This document shows positions 23,868 through 32,089 of a DNA stretch of 38,325 nucleotides, one piece after another. The position numbers and the translations under genes are program-made. The notes under the pieces are model-generated. The model did not search any database. It had not been told where the DNA came from and saw nothing but the letters and a program-made list of their open reading frames with translations. The stretch's first letter is position 1. Every line of letters starts with the position of its first letter. This DNA comes from Bacteroidales bacterium (GTDB lineage: Bacteria > Bacteroidota > Bacteroidia > Bacteroidales > UBA932), in the NCBI GenBank assembly GCA_016288055.1, contig JAEEXZ010000016.1, forward strand, positions 1-38,325, written 5' to 3'.

Positions 23868-25696
23868 GAAACCTTGCCGCCTTGCTGGGCCTGACGGTTC
23901 TCGCGGCCGCCTGCACCACGCAGACAGCCCCGGACTGCGCCTATTTCAACGAAAAGGCCGTAAAAGGCCTTGATATTGTCGTAAACACGGAGACCTCCGG
24001 CGGGCTTACGCTCCGCCGCGTAGCCTTCGTCAACAACGGAACCGCCAGCGTGACCGTGGATGCCATCGAGACGTCCGCTTTCGAGGTCCGCGGCGGGGAA
24101 GTGTGGTCTTTCCAGCCCTCTTCCACATCGGCCCGCAAAGACTGGGTCCTCCCCGTGGAGAAAGGATTCAGCCAGCGCAATTTCATGGGTATGAACGACC
24201 CGGACTATGGCGGCGGTATCCCTATGGTAAGCGTATGGACGCGGGATACGTGCGTGAGCATCGGCCTCGCCGAACCCGTCACCCGGCAGGCGTCCTTCCC
24301 CGTTCAGCGGAAAGGGGACTGCACCGGCGCATGCATCCGGGAGGACTTCGGAAATCCCGTGACCATCGCCCCCGGCGACACGCTCCATGCGTTGAAGCAG
24401 TTCACCGCCGGCGGGAAGGGTGATTTCTTCCAGCCGCTGCGCAGTTTCGCCTCTTATATGCACGACACATACGGCTGGCAGGCTCCGGTATCCCCGGAAG
24501 AAGCCTACGAACCCGTCTGGTGCGCCTGGGGCTATGAACGGACGTTTACGGTGGACGAGGTCATCGGCACGCTGCCCAAGGTGGTCGAACTCGGTTTCCA
24601 GTGGGTGGACATCGACGACGGATACCAGATATGCGAGGGCGACTGGGCGGCGAATGACCGCATCGGCCCGGACGGTATGCGCCGCATGACGGACGCCGTG
24701 CACGCGGCCGGTCTCAAGGCCAAGCTCTGGTGGGCGCCCATGGCGGCGGACTCCTCCAGCGCGCTGGCATCGGCCCATCCCGAAATGCTTCTGGAGAAGG
24801 CCGATGGTTCCCACGAGGATATCTCGTGGTGGGACAGCTGGTACCTCTCGCCCGTGAACCCGCACACGTGGGCCTATACGGCCGCGCTCGTGGACCAGTT
24901 CCTCGGGGAATGGGGCTTCGACGGTTTCAAACTGGACGGACAGCACCTGAACCTCTCCGAACCGGACTACAATCCCGCCAGCGGGCTTTCCCGCCCGGAA
25001 GAGGCCCAGGAGCGCTTCCCGGCTTTCTTCGAACAGCTTTATAAGCGCGCCCAGGCCCGGAAGCCCGGCTCCGTCGTGCAGATCTGCCCCTGCGGATGCG
25101 CCATCAACTTCTTCAACCTGCCGTATATGAACCAGGCAGTGGCGTCGGACCCCACTTCCAGCGCCCAGATCCGCATGAAGCGCATGGCCTACGCTGCGAT
25201 GTGCCCGGACCTTGCATACTATGCAGACCACGTGGAGCTTTCCGACGGAGGGCTGGACTTCGCCTCGCAGGTGGGTGTGGGCGGCGTGATTGGCACCAAA
25301 TTCACCTGGCCGAAGGCCAATCCGGACGCGACGGAAAGCGGCGGAAGCCTGCTCACGCCGGAAAAGGAAGCCCTCCTCCGCAAGTGGGTTCCCATCTATA
25401 AGGAAAAGATGCTCTCCAAGGGAACGTACCTGAACCTGTACACCTATGGAATAGACAAGCCGGAAGCGCATGTCATAGAAAAAGACGGCGCCATGTATTA
25501 TGCCTTCTATGCCCCGTCCTGGGATGGGGAGCCCATCACGCTCCGCGGCCTGGACAGCGCATGCGACTACACCGTGACCGAATATACGGCCGACGATGCG
25601 GCCACCTATACCGTCAGCGGCGCCAATCCCGTGATTACGCCCACGTTCAAAGAAAACTATTTAATTGAAGTAAAACTGATAAACAATGAAAACTAG
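23864..25696 (+). CDS. GH36-like alpha-galactosidase / alpha-N-acetylgalactosaminidase lipoprotein
   Basis: A 610-residue exported enzyme with lipobox TVLAAAC (C17). An N-terminal beta-supersandwich (about 20-200) precedes a TIM barrel that starts at YEPVWCAWGYERTFTVDEV. The catalytic nucleophile is D358 in FDGFKLDGQHLN, and the probable acid/base is D429 in NQAVASDPTSSAQIRM. GH36 retains configuration and removes terminal alpha-galactose or, in some members, alpha-GalNAc. An unusual CPCGCAINFFNLP segment precedes the acid/base, where common alpha-galactosidases have a different Cys/Gly motif. With agaS and a GH109 gene close by, alpha-GalNAc activity deserves preference over plain melibiase, but the sequence does not decide it. 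Confidence 0.85.
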   Translation: MRNLAALLGLTVLAAACTTQTAPDCAYFNEKAVKGLDIVVNTETSGGLTLRRVAFVNNGTASVTVDAIETSAFEVRGGEVWSFQPSSTSARKDWVLPVEKGFSQRNFMGMNDPDYGGGIPMVSVWTRDTCVSIGLAEPVTRQASFPVQRKGDCTGACIREDFGNPVTIAPGDTLHALKQFTAGGKGDFFQPLRSFASYMHDTYGWQAPVSPEEAYEPVWCAWGYERTFTVDEVIGTLPKVVELGFQWVDIDDGYQICEGDWAANDRIGPDGMRRMTDAVHAAGLKAKLWWAPMAADSSSALASAHPEMLLEKADGSHEDISWWDSWYLSPVNPHTWAYTAALVDQFLGEWGFDGFKLDGQHLNLSEPDYNPASGLSRPEEAQERFPAFFEQLYKRAQARKPGSVVQICPCGCAINFFNLPYMNQAVASDPTSSAQIRMKRMAYAAMCPDLAYYADHVELSDGGLDFASQVGVGGVIGTKFTWPKANPDATESGGSLLTPEKEALLRKWVPIYKEKMLSKGTYLNLYTYGIDKPEAHVIEKDGAMYYAFYAPSWDGEPITLRGLDSACDYTVTEYTADDAATYTVSGANPVITPTFKENYLIEVKLINNEN

Positions 25697-27215
25697 ATTC
25701 TGGGCAACCCTGCTCTTTATGCCTTTTCTCGCCGTTTGCTGCGGGAACAAGCCCACTCCGGAAGTAGAACCCGCTCCCGTCATCACCATTGACGGAGCCA
25801 GCGAATTCAGCTGGGGCTGCGAAGGCGGCAGCGCTACCGTTACTTTCTCCAGCGACCACGACTGGACCGTTTCCATCGATGAAGACTGGATCACCGCAGA
25901 CCCCGCATCCGGTAAAAGCGGTAATGGCATCAAACTTGGCCTCACCTGCGCCAAGAACCCTAAAAACAGCGTCCGTGACATGTATATTCTCCTTGTTTCC
26001 GGAGAAACCCGTGTTCCTGTGAAAGTTGCCCAGAGCGGAGACCCGCTCGCCGGCGCCGCCCCGGAACTCAAGGACGGGGACAAAGTTCTTGCCACCAATC
26101 CGCTGGTAGAGAAGTTCCTCACGGAGGTGGAATATCCCGACTGGCCCGATGAAGCCACGCCCAGAAAAACCAAAATCTTCGACTATTACGGCGGTTTCGA
26201 CGGAAAAACCCTCACCTGGGCCAACTGGGAGACGGAATGGCCCGACGGTGACAAGCCCCAGGCCTACAGCATCCGCTGGAAGGAATCCGACATGGAAGAA
26301 GGCAAGAAGATGAACCTTCACCTTTCCGATGCTCTGGGCTGGAGCGGTGATATGGAAATTGCCGCCGGTTCCCGCTTTGTGAACATCACCAACCTGGTCC
26401 CGAACGACACCTACAACTATACGGTAACCACCGAGACGGGAAAAATCCTGGCCGATGGTGCTTTCACCACCACCGGAAGCCTGCATCAGGTGTTCTTCAC
26501 CGGTCCCACCAGCAAGAAGAAAGGCGTGGAGGCCAAGGGAAGCGGTTGCCGCAATGCCCGTGACCTGGGCGGCTGGACCGGCCTGGACGGCAAGAAAGTG
26601 AAATATCGCAAAATCTATCGCGGCGGCCGCATGAACGAAAAGTGGACACCGTACCCGCTCAACGCCAAGGGACAGGCCGAAGTTCTGTTCGAAGGAATCG
26701 GAGCCGAACTGGACCTGCGCGGTAATTCCGACGTGATCTTCGAGCCGGCCGTTCCGGGTCTCGCCCACTGCGCTCCCGTGATTGAGGAGGGTGGCAAGAC
26801 CATGCTGGTAAGCGATGCCGCCAAGACCAAGGAATGCTTTGAGTTCGTTCTCAACTGTGTCCGTGAGAACAAGCCCATCTACTTCCACTGCTCCCTGGGC
26901 CGCGACCGTACCGGTACCCTTGACATCCTGCTGCTGGGCCTTCTGGGCGTACGAGAAGGCGTGATTGCCAAGGAATACGAAGTGACGTACTTTGCCCCCG
27001 TCGGCTACAGCGTATCTTCCTCCGACAAGGCCAGCAACAAGATTCCCACCTTCCGCAACTCGCGCCTTGAGTGGGTTTACAGCGACGTGGTTCCTTATTT
27101 CTGGGAACTGGCCGGAGAAGGCACCTTCGCCCAGGGCGTGGAGAAATACCTCCTTGAGGTAGCCGGCGTTTCCCAGCAGGAAATCGACGATTTCCGTTCG
27201 CTCATGCTTGAATAA
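25686..27215 (+). CDS. BACON domain plus tyrosine-phosphatase-family lipoprotein
   Basis: A 509-residue lipoprotein with signal peptide ending AVCC. A BACON domain spans about residues 32-122 (VITIDGASEFSWGCEGG...WTVSIDEDWITAD), followed by a fibronectin-like linker domain to about 265. The C-terminal catalytic domain is of the Y_phosphatase3 type. It has GCRNARDLGGW near its start, ELDLRGNSD, and the phosphate-binding loop HCSLGRDRTGT with nucleophile C402 and R408 (CX5R). Enzymes of this fold hydrolyse phosphotyrosine, phosphoinositides or other phosphomonoesters. Being exported and placed between GH36 and GH109 genes, its substrate is more likely a phosphorylated glycan than a protein (inference). 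It overlaps the GH36 gene by 11 bp. Confidence 0.88.
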   Translation: MKTRFWATLLFMPFLAVCCGNKPTPEVEPAPVITIDGASEFSWGCEGGSATVTFSSDHDWTVSIDEDWITADPASGKSGNGIKLGLTCAKNPKNSVRDMYILLVSGETRVPVKVAQSGDPLAGAAPELKDGDKVLATNPLVEKFLTEVEYPDWPDEATPRKTKIFDYYGGFDGKTLTWANWETEWPDGDKPQAYSIRWKESDMEEGKKMNLHLSDALGWSGDMEIAAGSRFVNITNLVPNDTYNYTVTTETGKILADGAFTTTGSLHQVFFTGPTSKKKGVEAKGSGCRNARDLGGWTGLDGKKVKYRKIYRGGRMNEKWTPYPLNAKGQAEVLFEGIGAELDLRGNSDVIFEPAVPGLAHCAPVIEEGGKTMLVSDAAKTKECFEFVLNCVRENKPIYFHCSLGRDRTGTLDILLLGLLGVREGVIAKEYEVTYFAPVGYSVSSSDKASNKIPTFRNSRLEWVYSDVVPYFWELAGEGTFAQGVEKYLLEVAGVSQQEIDDFRSLMLE

Positions 27216-27230
27216 TACAAACCAAAAGAT

Positions 27231-28631
27231 ATGAAGAAGTTATTGATTCTGGCCGCAATGGCCACCTTAGTCCTTTCTTGCGGGAAAAAGGCCGACGAAT
27301 ACGGCTACACCGTAAAGAACAACCAGATTGTATATAACACCCCGGCCCGTCCGGCCGACCAACAGTCCATGCTGGGCTTTGCGGCGGAACCCATCGAACA
27401 TGTCCGCATCGGCCTCGTAGGCCTGGGAGACCGCGGCAGCGGCGCCGTGGAGCGTCTGCCTTACGTGGACGACTGCACCATCGTCGCCCTTTGCGACCTC
27501 TATCCCGAGCGCGTGGAGAAAGGCCAGCAGATTCTCGAGAAAGTGGGCGCCCCGCGTGCCATTTACGAGTATTCCGGCGAGGAGGGTTACAAGGAGCTGT
27601 GCCAGAACGACAGCATCGACCTGGTTTACCTGGCCGTTCCGTGGTACCTGCACACGCCCATCGCAGTATATGCCATGGAGCATGGCAAGCACGTTGCCAT
27701 CGAAGTGCCCGCCGCCACCAGCATCCAGGAATGCTGGGACCTGGTGAACACTTCCGAGCGCACCCGCAAGCACTGCATGATGCTGGAGAACTGCTGCTAC
27801 GACTTCTTTGAGATCACCTGCCTGAACATGGCCCAGCAGGGTCTCTTCGGCGAGGTGGTCCATACCGAGGGTTCTTACTGCCACAACCTGGAGCCCTTCT
27901 GGGATGTGTACCAGGGAGATTGGAGAATGACCTACAACATGGAGCACCACGGCGACGTTTATCCCACGCACGGAATCGGCCCCATCTGCCAGGTGATGAA
28001 CATCCACCGCGGCGACAAGATGGACGTGCTGGTTTCCATGGACACGGACGCTTTCTCCGGCATGGAGGCCGCCGAGGCCCGCTACGGCAAGGGCAAGGTG
28101 GACCACTACGCCAACGGTGACAACACCATGACCTTCATCCGTACCCATAACGGAAAGACCATCCTGGTAGAGCACAGCGTAGTGACGCCCCGTCCCTACG
28201 ACCGCATGTTCCAGATTCAGGGCACCAAGGGCTTCGCCAACAAGTATCCGAACGAGGGCCTGGCCCTGGGCGGCAAGGACCTCACCGGAATCGACTCCGA
28301 GGACCTGGATGCCGAGGATTACATGAGCGACGCCGAGCGTGACAAGCTGATGGAAGTGTATAAGCACCCCATCCTGAAGCAGTATGAGGCCAAGGCCCGC
28401 GAAGTAGGCGGCCACGGCGGCATGGACTTCATCATGGACTCCCGTCTCATTTACTGCCTGCACAACGGACTTCCGCTGGACCAGGACGTCTATGACGCCG
28501 CCGAATGGAGCTGCCTCGTGGAACTCACGGAAGTGTCCATCAACCACGGCAACATGCCCGTCGTGATTCCGGACTTCACCCGCGGTGAGTGGAACAAGCA
28601 GGATGGACTGAAGCTCTACTACGCCGAATAA
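27231..28631 (+). CDS. GH109 family lipoprotein, probable NAD-dependent alpha-N-acetylgalactosaminidase
   Basis: A 466-residue lipoprotein (ATLVLSC, C17) with a Gfo/Idh/MocA-type fold. The NAD-binding start is VRIGLVGLGDRGSGAVERL, then IVALCDLYPERVEKG and AVPWYLHTPIAVYAMEHGKHVAIEVPAA. The GDVYPTHGIGP motif (Y244, H247) matches the catalytic Tyr/His pair of GH109 enzymes. These use tightly bound NAD+ in an oxidation-elimination-addition cycle to remove alpha-GalNAc, for example from blood group A antigen. An oxidoreductase of the same fold is the main alternative, but the exported form, length and glycan context favour GH109. It starts 15 bp after the phosphatase gene and is followed by a terminator, so it closes the plus-strand operon. 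Confidence 0.88.
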   Translation: MKKLLILAAMATLVLSCGKKADEYGYTVKNNQIVYNTPARPADQQSMLGFAAEPIEHVRIGLVGLGDRGSGAVERLPYVDDCTIVALCDLYPERVEKGQQILEKVGAPRAIYEYSGEEGYKELCQNDSIDLVYLAVPWYLHTPIAVYAMEHGKHVAIEVPAATSIQECWDLVNTSERTRKHCMMLENCCYDFFEITCLNMAQQGLFGEVVHTEGSYCHNLEPFWDVYQGDWRMTYNMEHHGDVYPTHGIGPICQVMNIHRGDKMDVLVSMDTDAFSGMEAAEARYGKGKVDHYANGDNTMTFIRTHNGKTILVEHSVVTPRPYDRMFQIQGTKGFANKYPNEGLALGGKDLTGIDSEDLDAEDYMSDAERDKLMEVYKHPILKQYEAKAREVGGHGGMDFIMDSRLIYCLHNGLPLDQDVYDAAEWSCLVELTEVSINHGNMPVVIPDFTRGEWNKQDGLKLYYAE

Positions 28632-28657
28632 GGCCCGAAATATATACAGTGATAAAT

Positions 28658-28712
28658 GCTCCCGGCAGATGATGGAATCCCATAGCTGCCGGGGGTTTAT
28701 GCTTTTTATGTA
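28658..28712 (+). terminator. intrinsic terminator after the GH109 gene
   Basis: CCCGGCAG (28661-28668) pairs with CTGCCGGG (28686-28693). A T-rich stretch (TTTATGCTTTTTATG) follows. It separates the carbohydrate operon from trkH. Confidence 0.8.
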
Positions 28713-28735
28713 TTGATAAATGAAAAAACCCGATA

Positions 28736-28743
28736 TATCTTTG
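28736..28743 (+). promoter_or_regulatory. -7 box TATCTTTG of the TrkH gene
   Basis: An exact TAnnTTTG match 23 nt before the chosen ATG. Confidence 0.7.
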
Positions 28744-28766
28744 TATTGAAAAAACTATTCGGGGCA

Positions 28767-30212
28767 ATGAACTGGAAAGTAATCACGTGGTATATCGGCG
28801 TCTCGCTGCTGATGGTGACCGTCCTCATGGCGGTTGCCGCCATTATTGCGTTCGCCACTCCCGGAGATGAAAGCCGGATTCCTCTGCTCTACTCGGTCTT
28901 CCTTACGGGGACGGTGGGGGCTTTCCCCCTTATCTTCGTCCGGCGAAAGGGGCATCACCTGACCTTCCGCGAGGGGAACAGCATCGTGGTGGGGGCCTGG
29001 CTGTTCGGCTGCCTCTTCGGGATGTTCCCTTTCCTCTTTTACGGGAAGGAGTTCACGATCATCAACGCCCTTTTTGAAACCGTCTCCGGTTTTACAACCA
29101 CGGGGGCGTCCATTCTCAACGACATAGAAACGCTGCCTCGCGGGCTGCAATTCTGGCGCATTGCTACGGCATGGGTGGGCGGTATCGGCATCGTCACCCT
29201 CTTCTCCATGCTCATGAGCGGAAGTTCCAACCGCACCACGCTTTCCGAAGCAGAGATATCCAGCGTAGCGAGAGACGCCTTCTCCGGCGTCCGTATGGGC
29301 AGTTTCACCACGCGCATGCTGGTTACTTACGTCGCCCTTACGGTGAGTACGTTCGGGGCGCTCAAGCTCACGGGAATGGGGTGGTTCGACTCGGCCACCA
29401 ATGCCATGTCGGCCTGCAGTACGTGCGGCTTCTGCGTACGCAACGAAAGCATCGCGTTCTACGCCAACCCGGCGGCGGAGGTGGTGCTCACCCTGGCCAT
29501 GCTGGCCTCCGGCATCAACTTCGGCCTGCTCTTCCTGGCGCTGATCAAGCGCCGGCCGCGCCGCATCATGAAATCGGAGACCGTGCGGGCCTTCCTGGGC
29601 GCGGTAGCAGTAGCCATCGCCGTCATCACGGCCGATCTGGCCATCAACGGAAAGTACCCGTCCCTGCCGGCTGCCCTGCGCGACGCCTCCTTCCAGGTGG
29701 CTTCCATTGCCACCACAACTGGTTTTGCCACGAAGGATACCAACCTGTGGCCGCCCCTGAGCATGGCAGTCCTCCTCATCTGCTCGCTCATCTGCGGCTG
29801 TTCCGGGTCCACGTCGGGCGGTATCAAGATGGACCGCGCACTGCTGGCGTGGAAGGGGATTGCGCGCAAAGTAAGCATGACGGTAACCCCGAACCTGGTG
29901 AAGCCCATCCGCGTGGACGGGCACATCCGGCAGGACGACTGCGTAACCGATGCGTTCAGTTACATCTTCTGCTACCTGTTGGTATTGGTGGTTTTCGCGG
30001 CGGTAAACATCGCGGGCGGCCAGGACTTCATGACGGGAGTCACGGCTTCCATCGCCTGTATCGGCAATGTGGGACCCGGCTTCGGGGATGTCGGCTCAAT
30101 GAATAACTACGCGGAATTTTCCGCCTTCCTCAAAGCGACGTCCATGTTGGAGATGATTATTGGCCGTCTGGAGATTTTCCCCATCCTGTACCTGCTGCGC
30201 ACAATCCGTTAG
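28767..30212 (+). CDS. trkH: TrkH family potassium uptake channel subunit
   Basis: A 481-residue membrane protein with about ten to twelve hydrophobic segments. The four pore-loop signatures of the Trk/Ktr family are present in order: GFTTTGASI, MSACSTCGFC, ATTTGFATKD and CIGNVGPGFGD. The GCSGSTSGGIKMDR segment is the conserved intramembrane region of TrkH. It moves K+ (with H+ or Na+ coupling) and normally works with a cytoplasmic TrkA nucleotide-binding subunit, which is not encoded in this window. The start at 28767 was preferred to 28713, because the promoter box lies between them and the length then matches TrkH. It converges on the YiiX-like gene with a 4-bp gap. Confidence 0.95.
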   Translation: MNWKVITWYIGVSLLMVTVLMAVAAIIAFATPGDESRIPLLYSVFLTGTVGAFPLIFVRRKGHHLTFREGNSIVVGAWLFGCLFGMFPFLFYGKEFTIINALFETVSGFTTTGASILNDIETLPRGLQFWRIATAWVGGIGIVTLFSMLMSGSSNRTTLSEAEISSVARDAFSGVRMGSFTTRMLVTYVALTVSTFGALKLTGMGWFDSATNAMSACSTCGFCVRNESIAFYANPAAEVVLTLAMLASGINFGLLFLALIKRRPRRIMKSETVRAFLGAVAVAIAVITADLAINGKYPSLPAALRDASFQVASIATTTGFATKDTNLWPPLSMAVLLICSLICGCSGSTSGGIKMDRALLAWKGIARKVSMTVTPNLVKPIRVDGHIRQDDCVTDAFSYIFCYLLVLVVFAAVNIAGGQDFMTGVTASIACIGNVGPGFGDVGSMNNYAEFSAFLKATSMLEMIIGRLEIFPILYLLRTIR

Positions 30213-30216
30213 CGGA

Positions 30217-30867
30217 TTAGAACTTAACGTCCTTCACTTCCACCAGATTGGAAGCCATGGACATGTTCTGGGGGTTGGTTCCCAGCACGTCCTGGGGGAC
30301 TTCCATTCCCAGCAGACCGAACAGATAGGTCCAGTAGGGAGGCATGGTGCCGTCCGGCGCGAGCCAGTTCATGGGTGCGCTCGGGAATACGGGGAAACCG
30401 TCGCGGTCCAGGTAACAGTCCTGCACCAGTTCGGAGCAGTAAAGGTCTTCATTGTCCGGAAGGAAACGGGAATCATACTTGCGGCCGCATAAGGACTTGG
30501 CCCTTTCCACCGCAGCGTTTGCGTCCACGCCCTTCACACGTTTTACAAGAAAAGCGGGATATCGGCCGTCTTCCAGCGTGAAATCCCTCAGGAACGTATC
30601 CAACGGGTGACGATCCACGCCGCGACGGATGGTGGCATCGATGATCCAGACGCTGTCGGCCTTGACTTCCGCGATGGCGACATGGATGAGGTTCAACGTA
30701 CCTTCGGCTCCCGTCGCGGCGGAGATGGCGGAATCCATGGAGGTGCTGTCGGCCTTGTAATCCAGGGGCAGACCTACGAAAACAAGGTCTCCGTTGCGAA
30801 GGGTGTTCTTCTGGCCACAACCGACGGCCAAAAGCAGCATAGATGCCAGTATAATCACTTTTTTCAT
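30217..30867 (-). CDS. YiiX/permuted papain-like (C92, NlpC/P60 superfamily) lipoprotein
   Basis: A 216-residue lipoprotein with lipobox LLAVGC (C17). LRNGDLVFVG opens a permuted NlpC/P60-like fold. H62 in NLIHVAIAE and C144 in EDLYCSELVQDCY are the expected catalytic His and Cys; in permuted members the His precedes the Cys in sequence. YiiX-type enzymes are predicted amidases or acyltransferases acting on peptide or lipid amide bonds. The substrate is not known. A GATATTTG box 4 nt before the ATG suggests a leaderless mRNA, in a divergent 52-bp region shared with the cation exporter gene. Confidence 0.85.
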   Translation of the reverse strand: MKKVIILASMLLLAVGCGQKNTLRNGDLVFVGLPLDYKADSTSMDSAISAATGAEGTLNLIHVAIAEVKADSVWIIDATIRRGVDRHPLDTFLRDFTLEDGRYPAFLVKRVKGVDANAAVERAKSLCGRKYDSRFLPDNEDLYCSELVQDCYLDRDGFPVFPSAPMNWLAPDGTMPPYWTYLFGLLGMEVPQDVLGTNPQNMSMASNLVEVKDVKF

Positions 30868-30871
30868 GCTG

Positions 30872-30879
30872 CAAATATC
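30872..30879 (-). promoter_or_regulatory. near-consensus -7 box GATATTTG of the YiiX-like gene
   Basis: One mismatch from TAnnTTTG; 4 nt before the ATG. GCAAATAT (30871-30878) and ATATTTGC (30891-30898) form an inverted repeat made by the two divergent promoter boxes. Confidence 0.5.
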
Positions 30880-30889
30880 GTAAATTTTT

Positions 30890-30897
30890 TATATTTG
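30890..30897 (+). promoter_or_regulatory. -7 box TATATTTG of the CDF exporter gene
   Basis: An exact match, 22 nt before the ATG at 30920. Confidence 0.7.
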
Positions 30898-30919
30898 CAG
30901 AGAATATTTTTTACGATTT

Positions 30920-32023
30920 ATGTCACGCACCAAACAAATCATCCGCACCAGCGTCATCGGGATCGTCGCAAACGTACTGCTGGCCGGATTCAAAGCCCTG
31001 GTGGGCTTGCTGGCGAATTCCGTCGCCATCGTCCTGGATGCCGTCAATAACCTGAGCGATGCGCTGTCCAGCGTCATCACCATCATCGGCACCCGGCTGT
31101 CTGTCCGTCCCGCAGACCGCAAGCACCCCTTCGGCTACGGACGCGTGGAGTATTTTACAGCCATCATCATCGCGGTCATCGTACTGGTAACCGGCGTCAC
31201 CTCGCTGGTGGAGTCCATCGACAAAATCCTGCATCCCGGCGTTCCAGCCTACACGACGGTGACGCTCATCGTGATTGTATCGGCCATCCTGGGGAAACTG
31301 GCCCTGGGCCTGTACGTGCGCTCGAAGGGCAGGAAACTGGAGAGCGACGCGCTCATCGCCTCCGGCTCGGACGCCCTGTTCGACGCGGTGATCACCTTTG
31401 CGACGCTCCTGTCGGCCGGAATCATGCTGCTGTGGAACGTCTCCCTGGACGGATACCTGGGCGCGCTCATTTCCGCCGTCATCATCAAGGCGGGCCTGGA
31501 GATGCTCTCTTCGCCCATCAACCAGCTGCTGGGTGCGCAGGCTTCCCCGAAGCTTATCCATGCCATCAAGACGGAAGTCGGTGCCGTCGAAGGTGTACAG
31601 GGGGTTTTCGACATCATTCTGCACGGGTACGGTCCCAACGTCTCCATCGGTTCGCTGCACGTAAGCGTTGCAGACACGATGAACGCCCACCAGATCCACC
31701 GCCTTACACGTGAGATTGCTGAACAGATGCTGGACCGGCACGGAATCGTGATGACGGTGGGCATCTACGCCATTGCAACGGGGGATAACGAGCGCGCGCA
31801 GCTGCAGAATGAGGTGATGCACACTCTTACCGTACAGCCGCACGTACAGCAGGTTCACGGATTCCTCTACAATGAGGAAACGGGGCAGGTGTCAGTTGAT
31901 GTGGTTCCGGACATGACCATCCGGAACGAAGAAGCTTTCACGGAAGGGCTCAAGGAAAAACTCAAGGAAAAACTCCCCGGCATCGCGGTGAGCATTGTCC
32001 TGGACCATAATTACAGCGAATAG
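30920..32023 (+). CDS. cation diffusion facilitator (CDF) family metal exporter, NxxxD/DxxxD type
   Basis: A 367-residue protein: six hydrophobic helices and a cytoplasmic C-terminal domain longer than the minimal CDF tail (about residues 210-367, perhaps with a second small lobe). The metal site in helix 2 reads VNNLSD (N43, D47) and in helix 5 SDALFD (DxxxD). HPFGYGRVEYF follows helix 2, as is standard in the family. CDF proteins expel divalent metals using the proton gradient. An NxxxD/DxxxD pair is associated with manganese- or iron-type transporters, whereas zinc exporters carry HxxxD/DxxxD or DxxxD/HxxxD. Metal choice is therefore probably Mn or Fe (family knowledge, not tested). Confidence 0.93.
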   Translation: MSRTKQIIRTSVIGIVANVLLAGFKALVGLLANSVAIVLDAVNNLSDALSSVITIIGTRLSVRPADRKHPFGYGRVEYFTAIIIAVIVLVTGVTSLVESIDKILHPGVPAYTTVTLIVIVSAILGKLALGLYVRSKGRKLESDALIASGSDALFDAVITFATLLSAGIMLLWNVSLDGYLGALISAVIIKAGLEMLSSPINQLLGAQASPKLIHAIKTEVGAVEGVQGVFDIILHGYGPNVSIGSLHVSVADTMNAHQIHRLTREIAEQMLDRHGIVMTVGIYAIATGDNERAQLQNEVMHTLTVQPHVQQVHGFLYNEETGQVSVDVVPDMTIRNEEAFTEGLKEKLKEKLPGIAVSIVLDHNYSE

Positions 32024-32048
32024 GACGGTTCCGCCTCCACGTCCAGCA

Positions 32049-32068
32049 CATTTTTTGCAGCAAAAATG
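32049..32068. repeat. short imperfect inverted repeat between CDF and the next gene
   Basis: CATTTTTTGC and GCAAAAATG pair with one bulged T. It may be a weak terminator or mRNA hairpin in the 66-bp gap. The AT-rich stem makes this uncertain. Confidence 0.3.
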
Positions 32069-32089
32069 CGCAGCTTAAACTTAAACACT

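Noticed and set aside
23846..25471. Open frame of 541 codons antisense to the GH36 gene
   Set aside because: A shadow frame; the GH36 gene on the other strand has full catalytic motifs.
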